DNA of 64,000 nucleotides from Timema cristinae (GCA_039000515.1 JBCFYV010000012.1:2572005-2636004), one strand, 5' to 3'. Shown: positions 13,870-26,065, counted from the first letter of the stretch. Numbers and translations are program-made. Notes: generated from the letters alone by a model not told the origin.

Positions 13870-14084
13870 GTCGTCCGTCCCCAGGATGGGTTCTTCATTC
13901 TTTTTTAAAATCCAAAGTCTGTGAGGGGTTCCCGGAAAATTTCGTCAGTTACATATGAGTTTTCCCAATTAATATCACGAGCCATCGGGAAAAACCCCGT
14001 AAATTTTTTGATCAGTGGGTTTTATTCTGCCTTTAGTAAAAATGACCACTTTTAGGAATGCGCTATCATGGGGTTTTAATTTAT

Positions 14085-14755
14085 ACAAGTAAAATATTGG
14101 TTAGTTACAGCAAAAAAACCACACCAAAATTTATAAAAGCTATAATATTGGTTATTTTCAGTTTTAAAACCCCACCTAAATTTACAAGCTAAAAATTTTG
14201 GGTTTTTTGTTTCGCTTACCCACACCAAATTAAAAAAGTATAATTTTGGGTTTTAGTTTAGTTTAAAACCACACCTAAATTTTAAAAAGTTTTATAATTT
14301 TGGTTATTTTTCAGCTAAAACCCCAAAACCAAAATATACAAGCTATAATTTTGGTTTTAGTTTTCAGTAAAACCCCAAAACCTTTAAATATACAAGCTAT
14401 AATTTTGGGTTAGTTTTCAGCTAAAAACCAAAACCAAAATATAAAAAGTATATTATTGGTTTTTTTCCCCCTTTAACCCCCCAAAAATATAAAAGCTTTT
14501 AATATTGGTTTTTTTACGTTTTTAACCAAAACCCAAAATTTATAAAAGCTTTTTTTTTGGGGAGTATTTCAGCTTTTTTAACCAAAACCAAAAATTATAC
14601 AAGCTATAATATTGGTTAGTTTAAAGCAAAAACCCAAACCCCTTAAATATAAAAGGGCTTTTTATTGGTTAGTTCCCAGCTATAACCACCCCTTTAAAAA
14701 ATAAAAGCTATAATATTGGTTATTTACACCCTTTTTAACCAAACCTAAATATCAG
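14085..14755. repeat. ~50-bp tandem array (about 13 copies)
   Basis: A recurring unit of the form AGCTATAATATTGGTTAG followed by TTTTCAGCTAAAACCACACC and an AAATATACA spacer. Unit starts at about 14140, 14188, 14238, 14290, 14343 and 14394 give steps of 48 to 53 bp. Copies differ mainly in homopolymer length, so part of the variation is probably base-calling error. Confidence 0.8.
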
Positions 14756-14959
14756 ATTCTTTAGATTGAAAAAAAAAAAACACCGGGGGATTGGGGAAAT
14801 TTCAAAACCCGGGGAATTCGGGTTTTAGTATGTCATGCTCTGCCAAAACTTCCTCCCAAAGGGGGACAGTCAACGTTTTCATAACTGTAGACTAGTGCTA
14901 TAAAGTAAATTGGGAAGATGACTATCAACCCCCCTCCGATGGCCGCAGGTTCAAGGGGT

Positions 14960-15035
14960 TTCCCAAAAGTAACTAGACTGCTGAGGGACGAGAAGGTTGA
15001 GGTTCAAATCTCCTTTAGGGGGGCCCCGAAGGTTA
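14960..15035 (+). repeat. tRNA-like fragment
   Basis: It contains a strong B-box-like string, GAGGTTCAAATCTCC (14999-15013), preceded by AACTAGACTGCTGAGG, which resembles the central part of a tRNA-derived SINE head. It lies just upstream of another SINE, so the two may be nested or tandem. Confidence 0.4.
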
Positions 15036-15140
15036 GTTTTTACAAAAGCTTTCCCAATTTCCCCCCCCCCCCCCCCTAAAAATAAAAGGAACATTTCCTT
15101 GCAATATAATTTTTCCCTTTATTTCCAAAAATTTTTAAAA

Positions 15141-15460
15141 GGCGTAGTTGTGGTGACCTGGGGGTCTGGGGGGAAAGGGGTGTCGGACTTCTATGTGGGG
15201 GCCGGGGTTCAAATCTCGGTCCCGGCACGGGTTTTATCTGTTTTTCCAAAAACCCTTCCTTCACCTTGCCCAAGAATCTTGTAAAATTGGGGAAAATGCC
15301 AGGCCACCACCGTGGTTCGGTTTCCCCTTTTTAAAAACTGTAGGTCCTCCTTTTCATAAACCCATTACCCAAACCTTTAACCCCAATTTTGGTAAAGTGC
15401 GTAAAACCCCAAAAAAGGGGTTTAGTAAGAGGGGTTTGGATAAAAATAATAATAATAAAA
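15141..15460 (+). repeat. SINE-A, longest copy, with tRNA-like head and (AAT)n tail
   Basis: Starts with an A-box-like GGCGTAGTTGTGGTGACC and has a B box GGTTCAAATCTC (15206-15217). It continues into a body (AATGCCAGG, CCACCGTGGTTCGG, AACTGTAGGTCCTCC, AAGTGCGTA) and ends in AATAATAATAATAA. From about 15270 on it matches the shorter copies at 27880-28057, 28978-29137 and 51418-51573 in reverse orientation. Either it is the full element and the others are 5'-truncated, or two repeats are fused here. Confidence 0.65.
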
Positions 15461-16645
15461 AATTTTACCCGTAGTTGGGTTCATAAGCTTTTTTACCCCC
15501 AAAGGGGTAGAAAGGGGATCAGTTCTACAAAAAAATTAGAAAATATCATTGGCATAGGGCCTGAATTTTAAAAATTTGTTGCTTTTTTTTGTGAGTTTAT
15601 GGTGTTTAAAAACTCCAGTATCGGCGCAGTGGCGTCGCATTAAATTAAATGGGGGAAAAACGCATTTAAAAGGGGAAAATTAAGTTTTTTTAATAAGATT
15701 CGTAAAAATAGGATCAACGTGGGGAAAACGCCCCGAACCCCTCAAGTAAACCTTCAGAGACAACGAAATTTTGTTGAACACTTTAAAATTTTGATATATT
15801 TTACCCCCTTTCCCCCCCCCAAGGTAGGAGAAAAAGGGGGGAAATGGGTTTTTAGGAAGTTTGGGTTTTTCCTGAGATTTTTTTTGCTTTACACTTGTAG
15901 CGGGTTAAAAATTGGGAAGGGAAAATATTGTTTTAAAACAGGAGACGGGTAAATTTAAAAACCCGTAAACATATATTCTTAAATTACTTTTGGGAATTCT
16001 CAAGGTGGAAGGCTGGGTTCAAGCGTTTATATGATCGCACGAAAAAAAAAAAAACCTGCTGGGAAAAAATTTGGCTGTTATGTGCTTCTTTGGACGCCCC
16101 TTTACTAAAGGACGGGGGTTCCCCACCCCAAACCCCCCCAAATTTTTTTTGATTACCTCCAAGTGGTGACTTTTTAAAACCTTTCCCGATTATTTTGCCC
16201 CACGAAAATTTTTTTTGAACGAAAACATAAGGGTTTACTAATTTGCCAAAAAAGGTTTTTTCTTTATGTTACAGGGTTTTTTTTTAAGTGCAAAATTGAT
16301 AAGGGCCCAACGTCTCTTCTTCCTTTTCCCAAAGGGAAAGTTGTGCTCCCAAATTTTTTTTCGCTCCAAAAAAAATTCGTCAACCCCGGATGGGTTTAAA
16401 ACAATAAAATAGAACCCGGGGAGGGGACATTTTTTTATCAGTGGGGACCCACCCGCTTTAAACCCGAGCACTTTCTGTGTTAGTTTTGGCTAAAAAACCT
16501 TTTTTTCCCCAGGAAAGGGGTTTTTTTTTCCACAACCCCACTGGGGGGCCCAATTTCCCACAGATAAAAACCCTTTTGATATTTTTTTTATAATTCCAAA
16601 AGAATAGTCTTTGAGCAAATAAAAAAAACCCAATAAAAACCAACG
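15461..16645. other. Noisy intergenic DNA between SINE-A and the left LTR
   Basis: Homopolymer-rich sequence. The frames at 15719-15952 (plus), 16238-16471 and 16458-16643 (minus) have no recognisable domains. I see nothing else supportable. Confidence 0.5.
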
Positions 16646-16649
16646 TTTC

Positions 16650-17313
16650 AAAAGGGAAAAATAGTTTTTTTAAGTTTAAAAAATTAGGGCCGTTTTTAAA
16701 AGGGGACCAAAAAAATTTGTTCCTTTTTTGGTTGAAAATGATATGAAATTTTACTTTTTTAATATGTTATTATTATTTTTTATTCAAAATTACTTTTTTT
16801 AAATTTTTTCGAGCGGGCTTTTAAGTTTATTTGTTTTGGAACTGTCGATTTTGAAAGGGGTTGGTGAAATCCTTCTACGTTTTCTTTTTAAAAAAAGGAA
16901 AAACGCATTTTCCCCTTTGGAAATTGGAAAACCGGGGAATGCCCCTCCCCCCTTTTTTCTAGGAAGCTTCGAAAAAGGAAAATTGTGGGGTTGTTTAAAA
17001 ACCCTTGGGGAAATTGGGGCCTTCCTCCCCTGCGGGTTTGATCCTTTTTCTCGACAAGGAAAAGTATAGCAAAGGTTTCATTTAAAGGGAAAATTATTTG
17101 GGGGTTTTAAAAAAATATAAAAAGGTGTGGGTTTATCTAGCTAAAAGTAAACAGTTTATTAAATTTTAAAATTAAAATAAAAGACTATAAAAAAACCAAA
17201 AAATTTTTAAATTTAAAAAAATAATAAAATTTAATTTTTTAAAAATTTTAACCCCCTTTACAATGGGTTAGAATTTTTTCGGGGAAAAGCTTTTAAAAAT
17301 TTTTTATTTTTAA
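16650..17313 (+). repeat. Left long direct repeat (probable 5' LTR)
   Basis: Aligns in direct orientation with 23590-24253. Matched anchors, in the same order, are ATGAAATT (16743/23657), TATTCAAAATTACT (16781/23697), CTAGGAA-GCTTCG (16959/23881), ATCTAGCTAAA (17135/24061) and AGACTATAAAA (17182/24106). The offset stays between 6914 and 6926. A TATA-like TATAAAAAG lies at 17116-17124. The right edge is set by the primer-binding site; the left edge is approximate. Both copies are homopolymer-noisy, so divergence cannot be used to date the insertion. Confidence 0.65.
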
Positions 17314-17332
17314 TGGTCCCAAAACGTGGGGC
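17314..17332 (+). other. Primer-binding-site-like sequence (tRNA-Lys type)
   Basis: TGGTCCCAAAACGTGGGGC begins with the TGG expected opposite the tRNA CCA end. It matches the complement of an animal tRNA-Lys 3' end apart from changes at the CG step and one extra A, the kind of change seen throughout this noisy block. Its position directly at the end of the left direct repeat is what makes it persuasive. Confidence 0.55.
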
Positions 17333-17599
17333 CTGTTAAGCTGATTTTAAAAAATATTTTAATATAAAAAAATTTTCATTTCCCACAACCCGAGAAAGTA
17401 AAAGGGGAGTGCTAAAAGAACAGTGAAAAAAGTTTCCCCAAAACGCTTAAGTACTTTAAAAAAAAAAAAAACAACAACAACAAAAAAAGGGACTTAAGAA
17501 GAAGAAGTTTCCAAAAACAGGCGAAGTCGGAAAAAAGAAATTCCAAACCCGGTGACTTTAAAGGGGGAACTTTTCCAAAAACAAAGGGGCGCTTTCACA

Positions 17600-19130
17600 A
17601 AAAGGTCAGGCTTCTAGACTTCAGGTGAAGTACGGGGAGGGGAACTTACGTAAGTCATCAACAAAAAAACAAAATTGCAAAAATATGGAAAAAAACGGAC
17701 AAATTTGTAGCAGTGAAGGTAACCTTCCCCTAGCACATTTTTCCCAACCCAAAAGTAAAAAAAACATTTTTTTTTTTAGAAAATATCTTTTTCGGAAAAA
17801 AAAGGGGAACAAAAAAAATTAAGAAGGTAGTTGAACCAAAAGGTCATAATTGAAGAAGACTTAAGGGGGTTGGGGGTAATTTTTTTCAAATGGTAGAAGG
17901 GTATAGCTCAAAAACCACCTCAGCAAAAAATGACTCAAGAATATTAAAGCAGTTAGTGCAGCAAATGAGAGAGAAGGGGAATGAAAAAAAGTTTAAATTT
18001 TAAATCAGCAAAATTTAAAAAGAGTAGTGAAAAAATTGAGTCAGAAAAATAGGGTGAAAAAAGGGTTCGAAAGAAAAAAGTAAAAAAATAAAAATGAAAG
18101 GGTTTGACAAAAATAGTCAGAAAAAAAAGATGAAAAATTAAAAAGGGTTAAACAAGAATTACAGAGTAAAAATTTTAAAAAAGTACAAAAAGGGCTTTGA
18201 CACAAAATTCAGAAAAACATCAAAAGACTAAAAGAGACCCAAAAGCAGGTAAAGGGCGAATACAGGCGCTTAGGGGAAAATGTAGTAAGGTTTAAAAAAA
18301 AGCAGACGAAAAGAGCCCGGATAAAAGAACTCAAAGATGCAAAGGGGAAAACCCTTTTTAAATTTTTGAAGGACTCTTTAAAAATTTAAAAGGGAAAAAA
18401 ATACTCAGGAAAGTTCGAAAAAAAAAAAAAATGAATTCTTGAAAAGGGGACAAAAATTTTTTCAGCCCGGGTTTTCGACTGTTTAAAAAAAGGGGGGAAA
18501 CAAATTTTATTAGTATACCTTTTAAAATTTCCCAAAAAGAACCCCTTTGATGGAAAACCTGTACCGATTTTGTTAAAAAAGGAAAAAAGTTGAACCCCCA
18601 ATTGGACAAATTTAAAGGGCAACTTGACAGGGACAGGGACAAGAGTCAAACAGTTAAACAAAGCGAAAAACAATAAAAACTGGGAAAATCAAAATTTTGA
18701 AAAGGTAGTAGAAAAAAGGGGCGCTTTAAATTTCCCCTGGTGCCCTTTGTATTACCAGTTTCAGGCAACAGAATCATTAATGGAATCTGTTTTCCCCCCT
18801 TCAGTGGGGGAAAAAATTTATAAGGGGGCGCATGGGGTGTACATTTTTGGGAAAAAAATGGATAGACTTTTTGGGAAAAAAATAAAAATCCCGGGGGAAA
18901 AAACAAAAAAAAGGGATTTTTTAATTCAAATTAGTAAGGGACGCTGAAAACGTGGCTGAAATTAAATTTAAAAGGGGTGAATATACAAACCCTATGAAAC
19001 CCAAAAAAGATACCTTTTCGTAAACGTTTTTTGGGCCCCTGTATAAGCCAAAGGGCCAAAAATTTGTAAAGGGTATTTTTTTCAGGCCCCGGTTTTGATC
19101 CACTTTTGAGGGCCTTTGTGGACTTTTTAC
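17600..19130 (+). pseudogene. Gag-like coiled-coil region, frame broken
   Basis: Position: begins ~0.3 kb after the primer-binding site of the LTR element. Composition: strongly purine-rich on the plus strand, unlike the flanks. The clearest open stretch is 18207-18388, about 60 codons starting IQKNIKRLKETQKQVKGEYR. It has hydrophobic residues at heptad-like spacing and many Lys/Glu/Gln, then a stop. Another readable piece near 17890-17990 includes LKQLVQQMREKGNEKK in a different frame, and 18618-18670 encodes an Asp/Lys/Gln-rich string (LDRDRDKSQTVKQSEK). Frame jumps between pieces fit homopolymer errors or real decay. Gag is inferred from place and composition only; no capsid domain is recognised. 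A host coiled-coil gene fragment is the main alternative. Confidence 0.35.
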
Positions 19131-22100
19131 AATAGTTTGGCCCAAAGCAGGCAGGGGAAATTTTGGGAAACCCTATTGACGGGGGAAAAATTAGTAAAAA
19201 CAGTTATTGCATCATTCCCACGTTTAAAAAAAAAGATGCCTTTTTTTAGGGTTGCCAGAGTATAAAAAATAGCGTTTTAAATGAGGGGGAAAATTTTTAG
19301 AAAAAATTTTTATGAAGGGGCTCTAGGAGAGAAAGGTTGAAAAACCCCCCATTTTCAAGATAGCTCCCTTTCAAAAAAGGAGGAAAACCCTTTAAAATTT
19401 TGGGGGGGGTTTGAAACCCCTAACCAGGCACACCTATCCCGAAATCGAACCAGGGAGTCAGAGGGAAAACGAGCTTTGGGGGAAAAATTCCAAAAAATCA
19501 GGGAAACTTTTTAATCCTAATTTAACAATAATCCAATCAAAAAGGGGAAAATTTTTAATTAATTTAAGGGAAAATTTTTTTGACCAAACCAAGGGGGTAG
19601 AAAAAATTTTAAACCAAAGAAAAAAAACAAAAGGGTAAAAGTTAAGTCAACAAAGAAAATCAGCTGATGGACACAGACCTTGGGAAAAAAAAATTGGAAA
19701 ACCCCACCCCCTTAAAAACCCCTGTTTATTGTTAAAGGGAAAAACCGGGGCCAAACTTTTAAAAAAAAAATTTTTCAGAAAAGTCATTGAGTTTCCCGGG
19801 CATGGACAGCCATCAAGTTAGAGAAAGGGCCCATTTCTTTTGAAAAACTGTCCCCAAAAAAAAATTTTTTTTGGTATTTGAAAATAAATAGTATTTTTAA
19901 AAGGGGGGGACCCAAAAAAAAGAATTTTCTTTTTTTGGAAAGGGAATTTTAAAAATAAAAAACATAGCAAAGCGGTTTTCCCCTGAAATTTGAAGGTAAA
20001 ATTAAAAGGAAGAAACTATAAAGTTTTTTTCATTAAAATACTGGGTTCTGAAATAAAAAAGGCCCCTTTCAGGGGTAAAAACTAAAGGAAAAAATTGGGG
20101 GAAACAGAAAAACCCAAAGAAGCCCATTCCCCCAATCCCCGTGGTAAAGGGATTATTATTGCGCAAACAGGAGCTTTAAAAAATTTAAAAAGGTAAAAAA
20201 AAAAGGGTTTTAATTTGGGTGTAGAGATAGGGGGAAATGAAATTGGGCTATTTTTATTTTTGGTTAAAAGAAAAATTTTAAGTCTCAGCAATTTTTGGTG
20301 CAGATTGGGTGGTCAGCCTAAATGAGTTGTTAATTTTTAAAGTAAGCAAATTTCAATTAATAAAGAAAACCCTTTTTAAAAAAATGTTCCATTTGTAGGA
20401 GGTCAGAATCGAATTTCTTTGTATTTCATTAAAAGGGGGTGGTTAATTTAAAATTGGGTAAAAAAGCTCTTTGATAATTAGAAAGAAGGTTGAGGTTAGA
20501 CAATAAATTGTTGACCCAAAAAATACCCTGGGGGGGGAAAAAGAAAATAAAATGGCCCGTTTGGTTTGAAATTTTCCCATTGAACGAAAAAAGAAATTAC
20601 TTGAAGTGATGTGGCGTTTAAAGATATTTTTTAAAAAACCAGGGTAAAAAAATTTTTTAAAAAGTTTTAATTACAGGGGGTTTTAAAACCCAAAAACCCT
20701 TTAACTGTAAATTTGTATTTCCCGTTTCCTTCAGTCAAAGGCCCGGCCCTAGAAGAAAACTTTTTAAAACACTATGATGAACTGGGGAAAAATCATTGAG
20801 CGGTGTAGCTCAGAGATAATAAATCCATTTTTGGTTTTTTTAAAAAAAAAAAATGGGGGGGTTAGGTATGTTTGACGCTTTGGGCGAGCAAATCAAATTA
20901 AAATATTTTTAATGTTTTCCCCAAAGATTCCCCAATCGCCGGGGAAAATTTTTATTTTTTTATGTCAAAAAAAGAGGTTTCATATCATTAATTTTAATTG
21001 TAATAGGGGGGTTCAAAAAAATTTTGGGGGGGAAAAAAACCCCAGGTCTGTTCACAGAAAAGAAATGCATTTACCTTTTTAACTAAATGCGACTTAGGTT
21101 TTTTAGTTACTAGAAATCCTAATGCGGTTTTTTTAGGGGTTGAATTTATATCTTTTGTTTGTTAGTTACTAAAAAAAAATTTTCGACGAAAATTTTTTTA
21201 AGAAAAAATTTGGTTTTTTTCAATGAAAAAAAAAAAGATGGAGAATAAAAACCTTTTTCCCTCCTTTTCCCAATTCTCAAGGGGAGGGGGGTTTTTTTTG
21301 ACCCAAAAAAATGTTTTAAAATACACAACTTAATGCCCCAGTAAGGCAGGGGTTAAACATTTTTTTTACGTTAAAGTAAAAAAAAAATTTAAAAATTTTT
21401 TTTTTTTCTTTTTCCCCATCCAAATAATTTTCTTTTTTTGAATTTGTAATAGAAAATAGTTTTTTTTTAGGTACATTTTTTAAATTTTGTCATTTTAAAT
21501 TTTTTAAAAAATTTTTTAAATATAATTTTAAAGAGTTAAAGGGTAATAAATAAAATTTTGGTTTTATTGGGTTTCTGGTGAATATTAAATTCTATGTATT
21601 TTTGTATATTTAAAATTAAGCAAAAATGATTAATTTTTGGAATTATGTGTTTTTACTACCCCATGTGGTTTTAAACAAAAATGTTTAAAATGGAATTTTT
21701 TTGTGTTGTATTAATAATGTATTAACAAAGGGGAAGGCATTTTTTAATATTACTTTTTAAGTTTTTTTTGTTTCCCTTTTTTAAATTTGACAAGTGGTTT
21801 TTTTTGATAAATTTAAAAATTTAAATTTTTCAAGGGTTTATCATAGAAAAGTTGTGTTTGTAATTTCAAGGGTTTTTTATGGAAAAAGTAATGTTTGTAA
21901 ATTTATTTTAAAAAAGCCTTTTAAAAATAATAATATTCAAAAAAACGTTTTACGTAACGTCGGGGGAAAATTTTAAAAATTAAAAATTTAAAAAGCAGAT
22001 CAAAAAGGGGCAGGTTGGAACCCCATTACAAAACAATAAAAAAAGTTGAAGTTTGTAAGAAATTTTTTTTAGGCCAAAGAAAATTTAAGGTATTTTAAAA

Positions 22101-23589
22101 ATCTTTTGTTCGAGTTTTAAAAAAAAAATTACCCATCTAAATGATCGATTTTGATTTAAAATTTTTTTTGTTACGACAATCCCAAATAATTTTGTTCTTT
22201 GGGAAAAAATACCATCTTTATGGGTGGTTTTTTTACCATGGGAACCGGGTATTGGGGCCCAAACTAAATGGAAAGATTGAATTAAAAAATTTTTTTGTTT
22301 ACGGGCATCTTAAAAGATGTTCATGGGAATTTCCCTCCATTTTGATTTGGGATTTTAAACCTTTTAACGATTTATTTCTGGGGTGGGCGTTTAAAAAAAT
22401 ATATTTTAATTTTTATATCGATCATTAGATAGGTCAATTTTTTTTTTAATCGGGAAATTTAAAAATTCTTAAACTCGTTAATTTCTTTGGCCCATTTAAA
22501 AATTTTTTTACAAACTTCAAAAATTTTTATTTTTTAAAGAAAAGGAAAGGGAGTTTTAAATTCGCTTGGTATGGGATAGGTAGTTATGCAATGATATGAA
22601 TTTAGTCGTAGGTCTAATATCTAGTCTTCGTGGAAGAAAAAACCCCCTTGAACGTGAAAAAAATTTTGTCGGTTTATCCTAATTTTCACCAAATAAGGGA
22701 GCTCCCTCGTTGATCCTTTATAATTAAGGGTTTAGTTAAAATTTTTTTCAAAATTAAAAAATTTTGATTTTTTATGGGAGGGGAATTTCCCCATAAAAAA
22801 TTAATTTTTTTGAGTCTACGTTCATTGAAGAAAGGTAAGATAATAGTCGACGTAATTCATTTTGTTTAAATTATCGGGGGAAGGAAATAAAAGTTGTTTG
22901 GATTTGGTTTTTCGGGTGTTTCGTGAAACAAAATTTAAAAAAAATATAGTTTAAAAAACAAAACTAGATAAAAGTATTTCAACGGTGAGGTAAAGGAGAA
23001 AAGTCAAAAAATTTTGTCTTTGGGGCCCATAAAATAAAAAAAATAGGGTGGAGCAAAGACGGGTTTTTAAAGAAAATTTCCCATTAAAAAAAAAAAGTTA
23101 AAATTTAAAATTTAAAAACAAATTGATTTTAATTAAAACATTGGGTTTAAAAAAACAAGGGTAGTGCCCCGGGATTAAGGGGGGTTTGAACTCAATGAAT
23201 ATTGAGATAGTTTAAATTTAAAAAGGGGGTAATAAAAAAATTTAAAAGGGTTTTATTAATTGGTAACATTTATATTAAAAATTTTCAAAAATTTTGTATT
23301 TTAAATTAATAAAATGTAATTTTAGTTAAAAATTTTAGAACTAAGATTTTTGAATTAATGCTAAATTTGGGTAAAAAAAAAAAATAATAAAAAGGGAAAA
23401 AAATTATTTTAGTTTTGAAACTTTTTAAAAAAAAATTATTTTGTTGGGAGGGAACAAAGGAAATTTTAAAAAGAGAAAATATGGTGAGGGGGGCAAACCT
23501 TTTAATTTTAAAAAAATTGTATTAAAAAATAATTTTGTTCTTTTATTATTTTAATTTTTGGGGATTTATAAAGGGAAATTTTAACTATG
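19131..23589. other. Interior of the LTR element, no readable pol
   Basis: Apart from the protease hint, this stretch is homopolymer-rich. The longest frame, 22141-22428 (plus, 95 codons), has no recognisable motif. A weak reverse-transcriptase-like reading near 20550-20575 is not reliable. If the LTR call is right, pol should lie here. Confidence 0.4.
20155..20345 (+). pseudogene. Possible retropepsin remnant of the LTR element
   Basis: The plus strand encodes IIIAQTGALKNLKR (about 20150-20190), where a Thr-Gly-Ala follows hydrophobic residues as in an aspartic protease active site but the catalytic Asp is not there (Gln in this reading). About 100 bases on, another frame gives AIFGADWVVSLNELL, which resembles the conserved end of retroelement proteases. 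The two lie closer together than usual and in a noisy block. I treat this as a hint only. Confidence 0.25.
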
Positions 23590-24253
23590 TAATTGCTGTT
23601 GGTATCACAAAAGTTCAATCTTTCCCGAAATTTTGGGGGGTAACCCTTTAAAGATTATGAAATTATACATATCAATATGGTTTTTCCAAAAAACTCTATT
23701 CAAAATTACTATATTTAATATTCGAGGGTGGGTGGAAGATTTATTGGGGAAGAACTTTTCGGGGTTTGTAAAGGGGTGGGGAAAATTTCCCTTTTAGTTT
23801 TCTAATTTTTTTAAAAACAACGAATTTTTTTCCCTTTGGAAAAAGGCACCCCGGGGTGAAACCCCCACCCCCTTTTCTTTCTAGGAAAGCTTCGGGGAAA
23901 AAAGGGAAAAATCGCTTGAATATACCCCCTTTAAATGCGCACATTTTCCTTTACTGCTGGTGATCCTTCCTTTTCGGGAAAAAAAAACACGTTTACTTAA
24001 AATTCAATTTTTTAAAGCAATAGTCGGGCTTTTATCAAAAAAATAAAAAAAGGGTGTGTTATCTAGCTAAAGTAAAACTTTATTCATTTTTAAAATTAAA
24101 AAAAAAGACTATAAAAAAAAAAACCCGAACTTTTTTTTTATAAAATAATATAATTAATTATTAAAAATAATATCACCCTTTTTTAAACCCAAGGCGGGGG
24201 ATTTTTGAACATTTTTAAATTTTTTAGGCAAACGTTTTAAAAATTTTTAAAAG
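23590..24253 (+). repeat. Right long direct repeat (probable 3' LTR)
   Basis: Partner of 16650-17313, with the anchors listed there in the same order and spacing. Just upstream is a purine run (AAAGGGAAA, near 23571), a plausible but weak polypurine tract. The right edge near 24253 is set by the last alignable block (GTTTTAAAAATTTTT). Confidence 0.6.
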
Positions 24254-25300
24254 GTGTTGTTAAAAAGTTTGCTTACTTAAATTCGGGCACTAGGAATTTA
24301 TGTTATTTATTTGGGAAATACATTTCCCACTTGGGGGAATTTTTCCCCCAGGGGAAATTCATCCTTGGGTTTCCCCGGGGGGAAAAAAAAAAAGAAAACC
24401 CCCCTTGATTTTTCCCTCCTTTAAAGGGGCACGACAAAGAAGTTTGGTTTATGAAAATTGGGACGGTTTTTGGACTTTTTAAATTTCAATTTTCTTTCCA
24501 ATTTCAATCCAAAAGTTTTTTATTTTAAGTTTTCCTTTTCCCCCCTCATGCAGGGCCCTCTCAAAAATAATTTTTTTGTATTTAAAAAAATGTTCCTATC
24601 ATTGGGCCCGAAATAAAAAAATACTAATTTTAAAAATTTTAAAAAAAAAAATTTTTTTATTTCTTGCCCTTTTTTAAAAAATTCCCAAAAATCTTTAAGT
24701 TTCCCCATAATTTCGATTTGAAAAGAAAATGAATGGCTTTTATTTGGTTTATGTGAGTTATAAAAAATTTCAGCCCGTTTCCCCAACCCGTGGTCAGTGG
24801 GGGCCCATCCCGGTCCCTTTGGGTTCCTTTTTAAAGTTGATCCCCTTAAATCATTTTAAATTAACTTAAAAGCTGGATTTTTATGAAAATACAAAATTTA
24901 AAGCTATTTATTTTTTTAAAATTTAAATTTTTTTTTTTAAATAAAAATTTCGTTAAAATCTATTTGGTTCATTTGGGGTCAAACAAACCTAGGAAATTTA
25001 TGTAAGAGTCACATTTTCCCTATGTTCCCCAGGGGAATTTTAGCTTGGAAAAAAATCAGGGGTATTAAAATTAATTTTAAATATTATTAAAAACCACAAA
25101 TTAAAAAAATTTGATGCACAATAAAGCCCAGGAAAAAGTTTATACATCGAAAAATTTTTTGAAATTTCATTAATTAAATTTTATTGGACCCAAATGAGGG
25201 CCCGGGATGGAAAATTTTTGTGGTTCTCCCCAACCTTGTACCTTGTCAAAAAATTCATACGCAACTTTTATTTTTCCAGTTAGATAGCAAACCCTTTAAT
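24254..25300. other. Noisy intergenic DNA, no gene seen
   Basis: A short inverted C/G-run structure lies near 24325-24380. The minus frame 24520-24786 is Lys/Phe-rich with no domain. The noisy style ends at about 25300. Confidence 0.5.
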
Positions 25301-25815
25301 TAGAAAATGTTGGGGACCTTGGAATGGGGTAGCCTACGCTTATCGAAGCCTAAGCAAAACATTTATAATCCCTCAAGTTTGTTTAATTTAGAAATAATCG
25401 ATTGGTAAATGATTATCGTTTTGTCACGCGAGGCAACGTCTTGAGTAGACACCTTTTTATCCGACGCAAAAGCGCTTTAATCTTATAACCTGCAGTTAAG
25501 ATTATCTACCAGATAGTTACAATCTCCAGCATGCACGCGTATGGTCCTTGAAATATTATCAAAGCCTTATCATCGATGTTTCTATCTAGTAGATAAAAAT
25601 TCAAACATTTATCCCGGGTTTTTACATATCTTAATATATATACATTATCAAAATAGAGATAAATATGTACCTTAAAATGAGTTTATAAGAATGAATGAAT
25701 CGAATAAATTTTTATATCTAGTGACGTTTCCAAATTAAATAGTTATTGGTCGATTTCGTACCTGCGCTCTCTAATCGTAAAGGTCTACGTGGGTGTAGTA
25801 GGTCAACTGGTCAAA

Positions 25816-25931
25816 TGACGTCATAAGCACAGTAAGTTTGGGCCGTGTCCCGGTGCATGGGTAATGGATAGTCTTGAGCCCGTCTAGGATAAAATCCTAC
25901 TATAAAAGTCTACTATAAAACTTTGGCAAGC
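25816..25931 (+). promoter_or_regulatory. Promoter-like cluster: CRE plus two TATA boxes
   Basis: A perfect cAMP-response-type octamer TGACGTCA is at 25816-25823. TATA-like boxes TATAAAAG (25901-25908) and TATAAAA (25914-25920) follow about 80-100 bp downstream. A start site would be expected near 25931-25950. No open frame follows directly, so this could drive a non-coding transcript, a spliced leader exon or a mobile element. The call rests on motifs and spacing alone. Confidence 0.35.
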
Positions 25932-26065
25932 TGCACTGATAGGAAAAATATTAGTAAAGCGCCGCTTTCAAGAAGGTATTGTTATTTTTTTATTATTTAA
26001 AGAGAAGCGTTCGAGTAGTTTGCGGTTTTAATTACGATCCTAGTGAAGGTTTAAACTCTTATTAT

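Larger units (their letters stand above)
16650..24253 (+). mobile_element. Probable LTR retrotransposon, ~7.6 kb, coding region unreadable
   Basis: Seen: two direct repeats of about 660 bp, roughly 6.92 kb apart; immediately after the left one, TGGTCCCAAAACGTGGGGC (17314-17332); and inside, a Lys/Glu/Gln-rich coiled-coil segment on the plus strand. Known: many Ty3/gypsy-type elements prime from tRNA-Lys and have gag first. Inferred: this is a plus-strand element of that kind. Weak extra hints are a Cys/Pro-Gly-rich patch at 19722-19755 where a gag zinc knuckle would lie, and a retropepsin-like stretch at 20160-20345. I could not find a convincing reverse transcriptase or integrase, so it may be degenerate or simply masked by base-call errors. 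Confidence 0.55.

Noticed and set aside
20545..20580. String resembling a reverse-transcriptase motif (ATGG-CCCG-TTTGGTTTGAAA)
   Set aside because: It needs two single-base corrections, the flanks do not continue the match, and it is too close to the protease-like site.
20798..20830. A-box-like GCGGTGTAGCTCAGAGATAA
   Set aside because: No B box or cloverleaf follows within tRNA distance.
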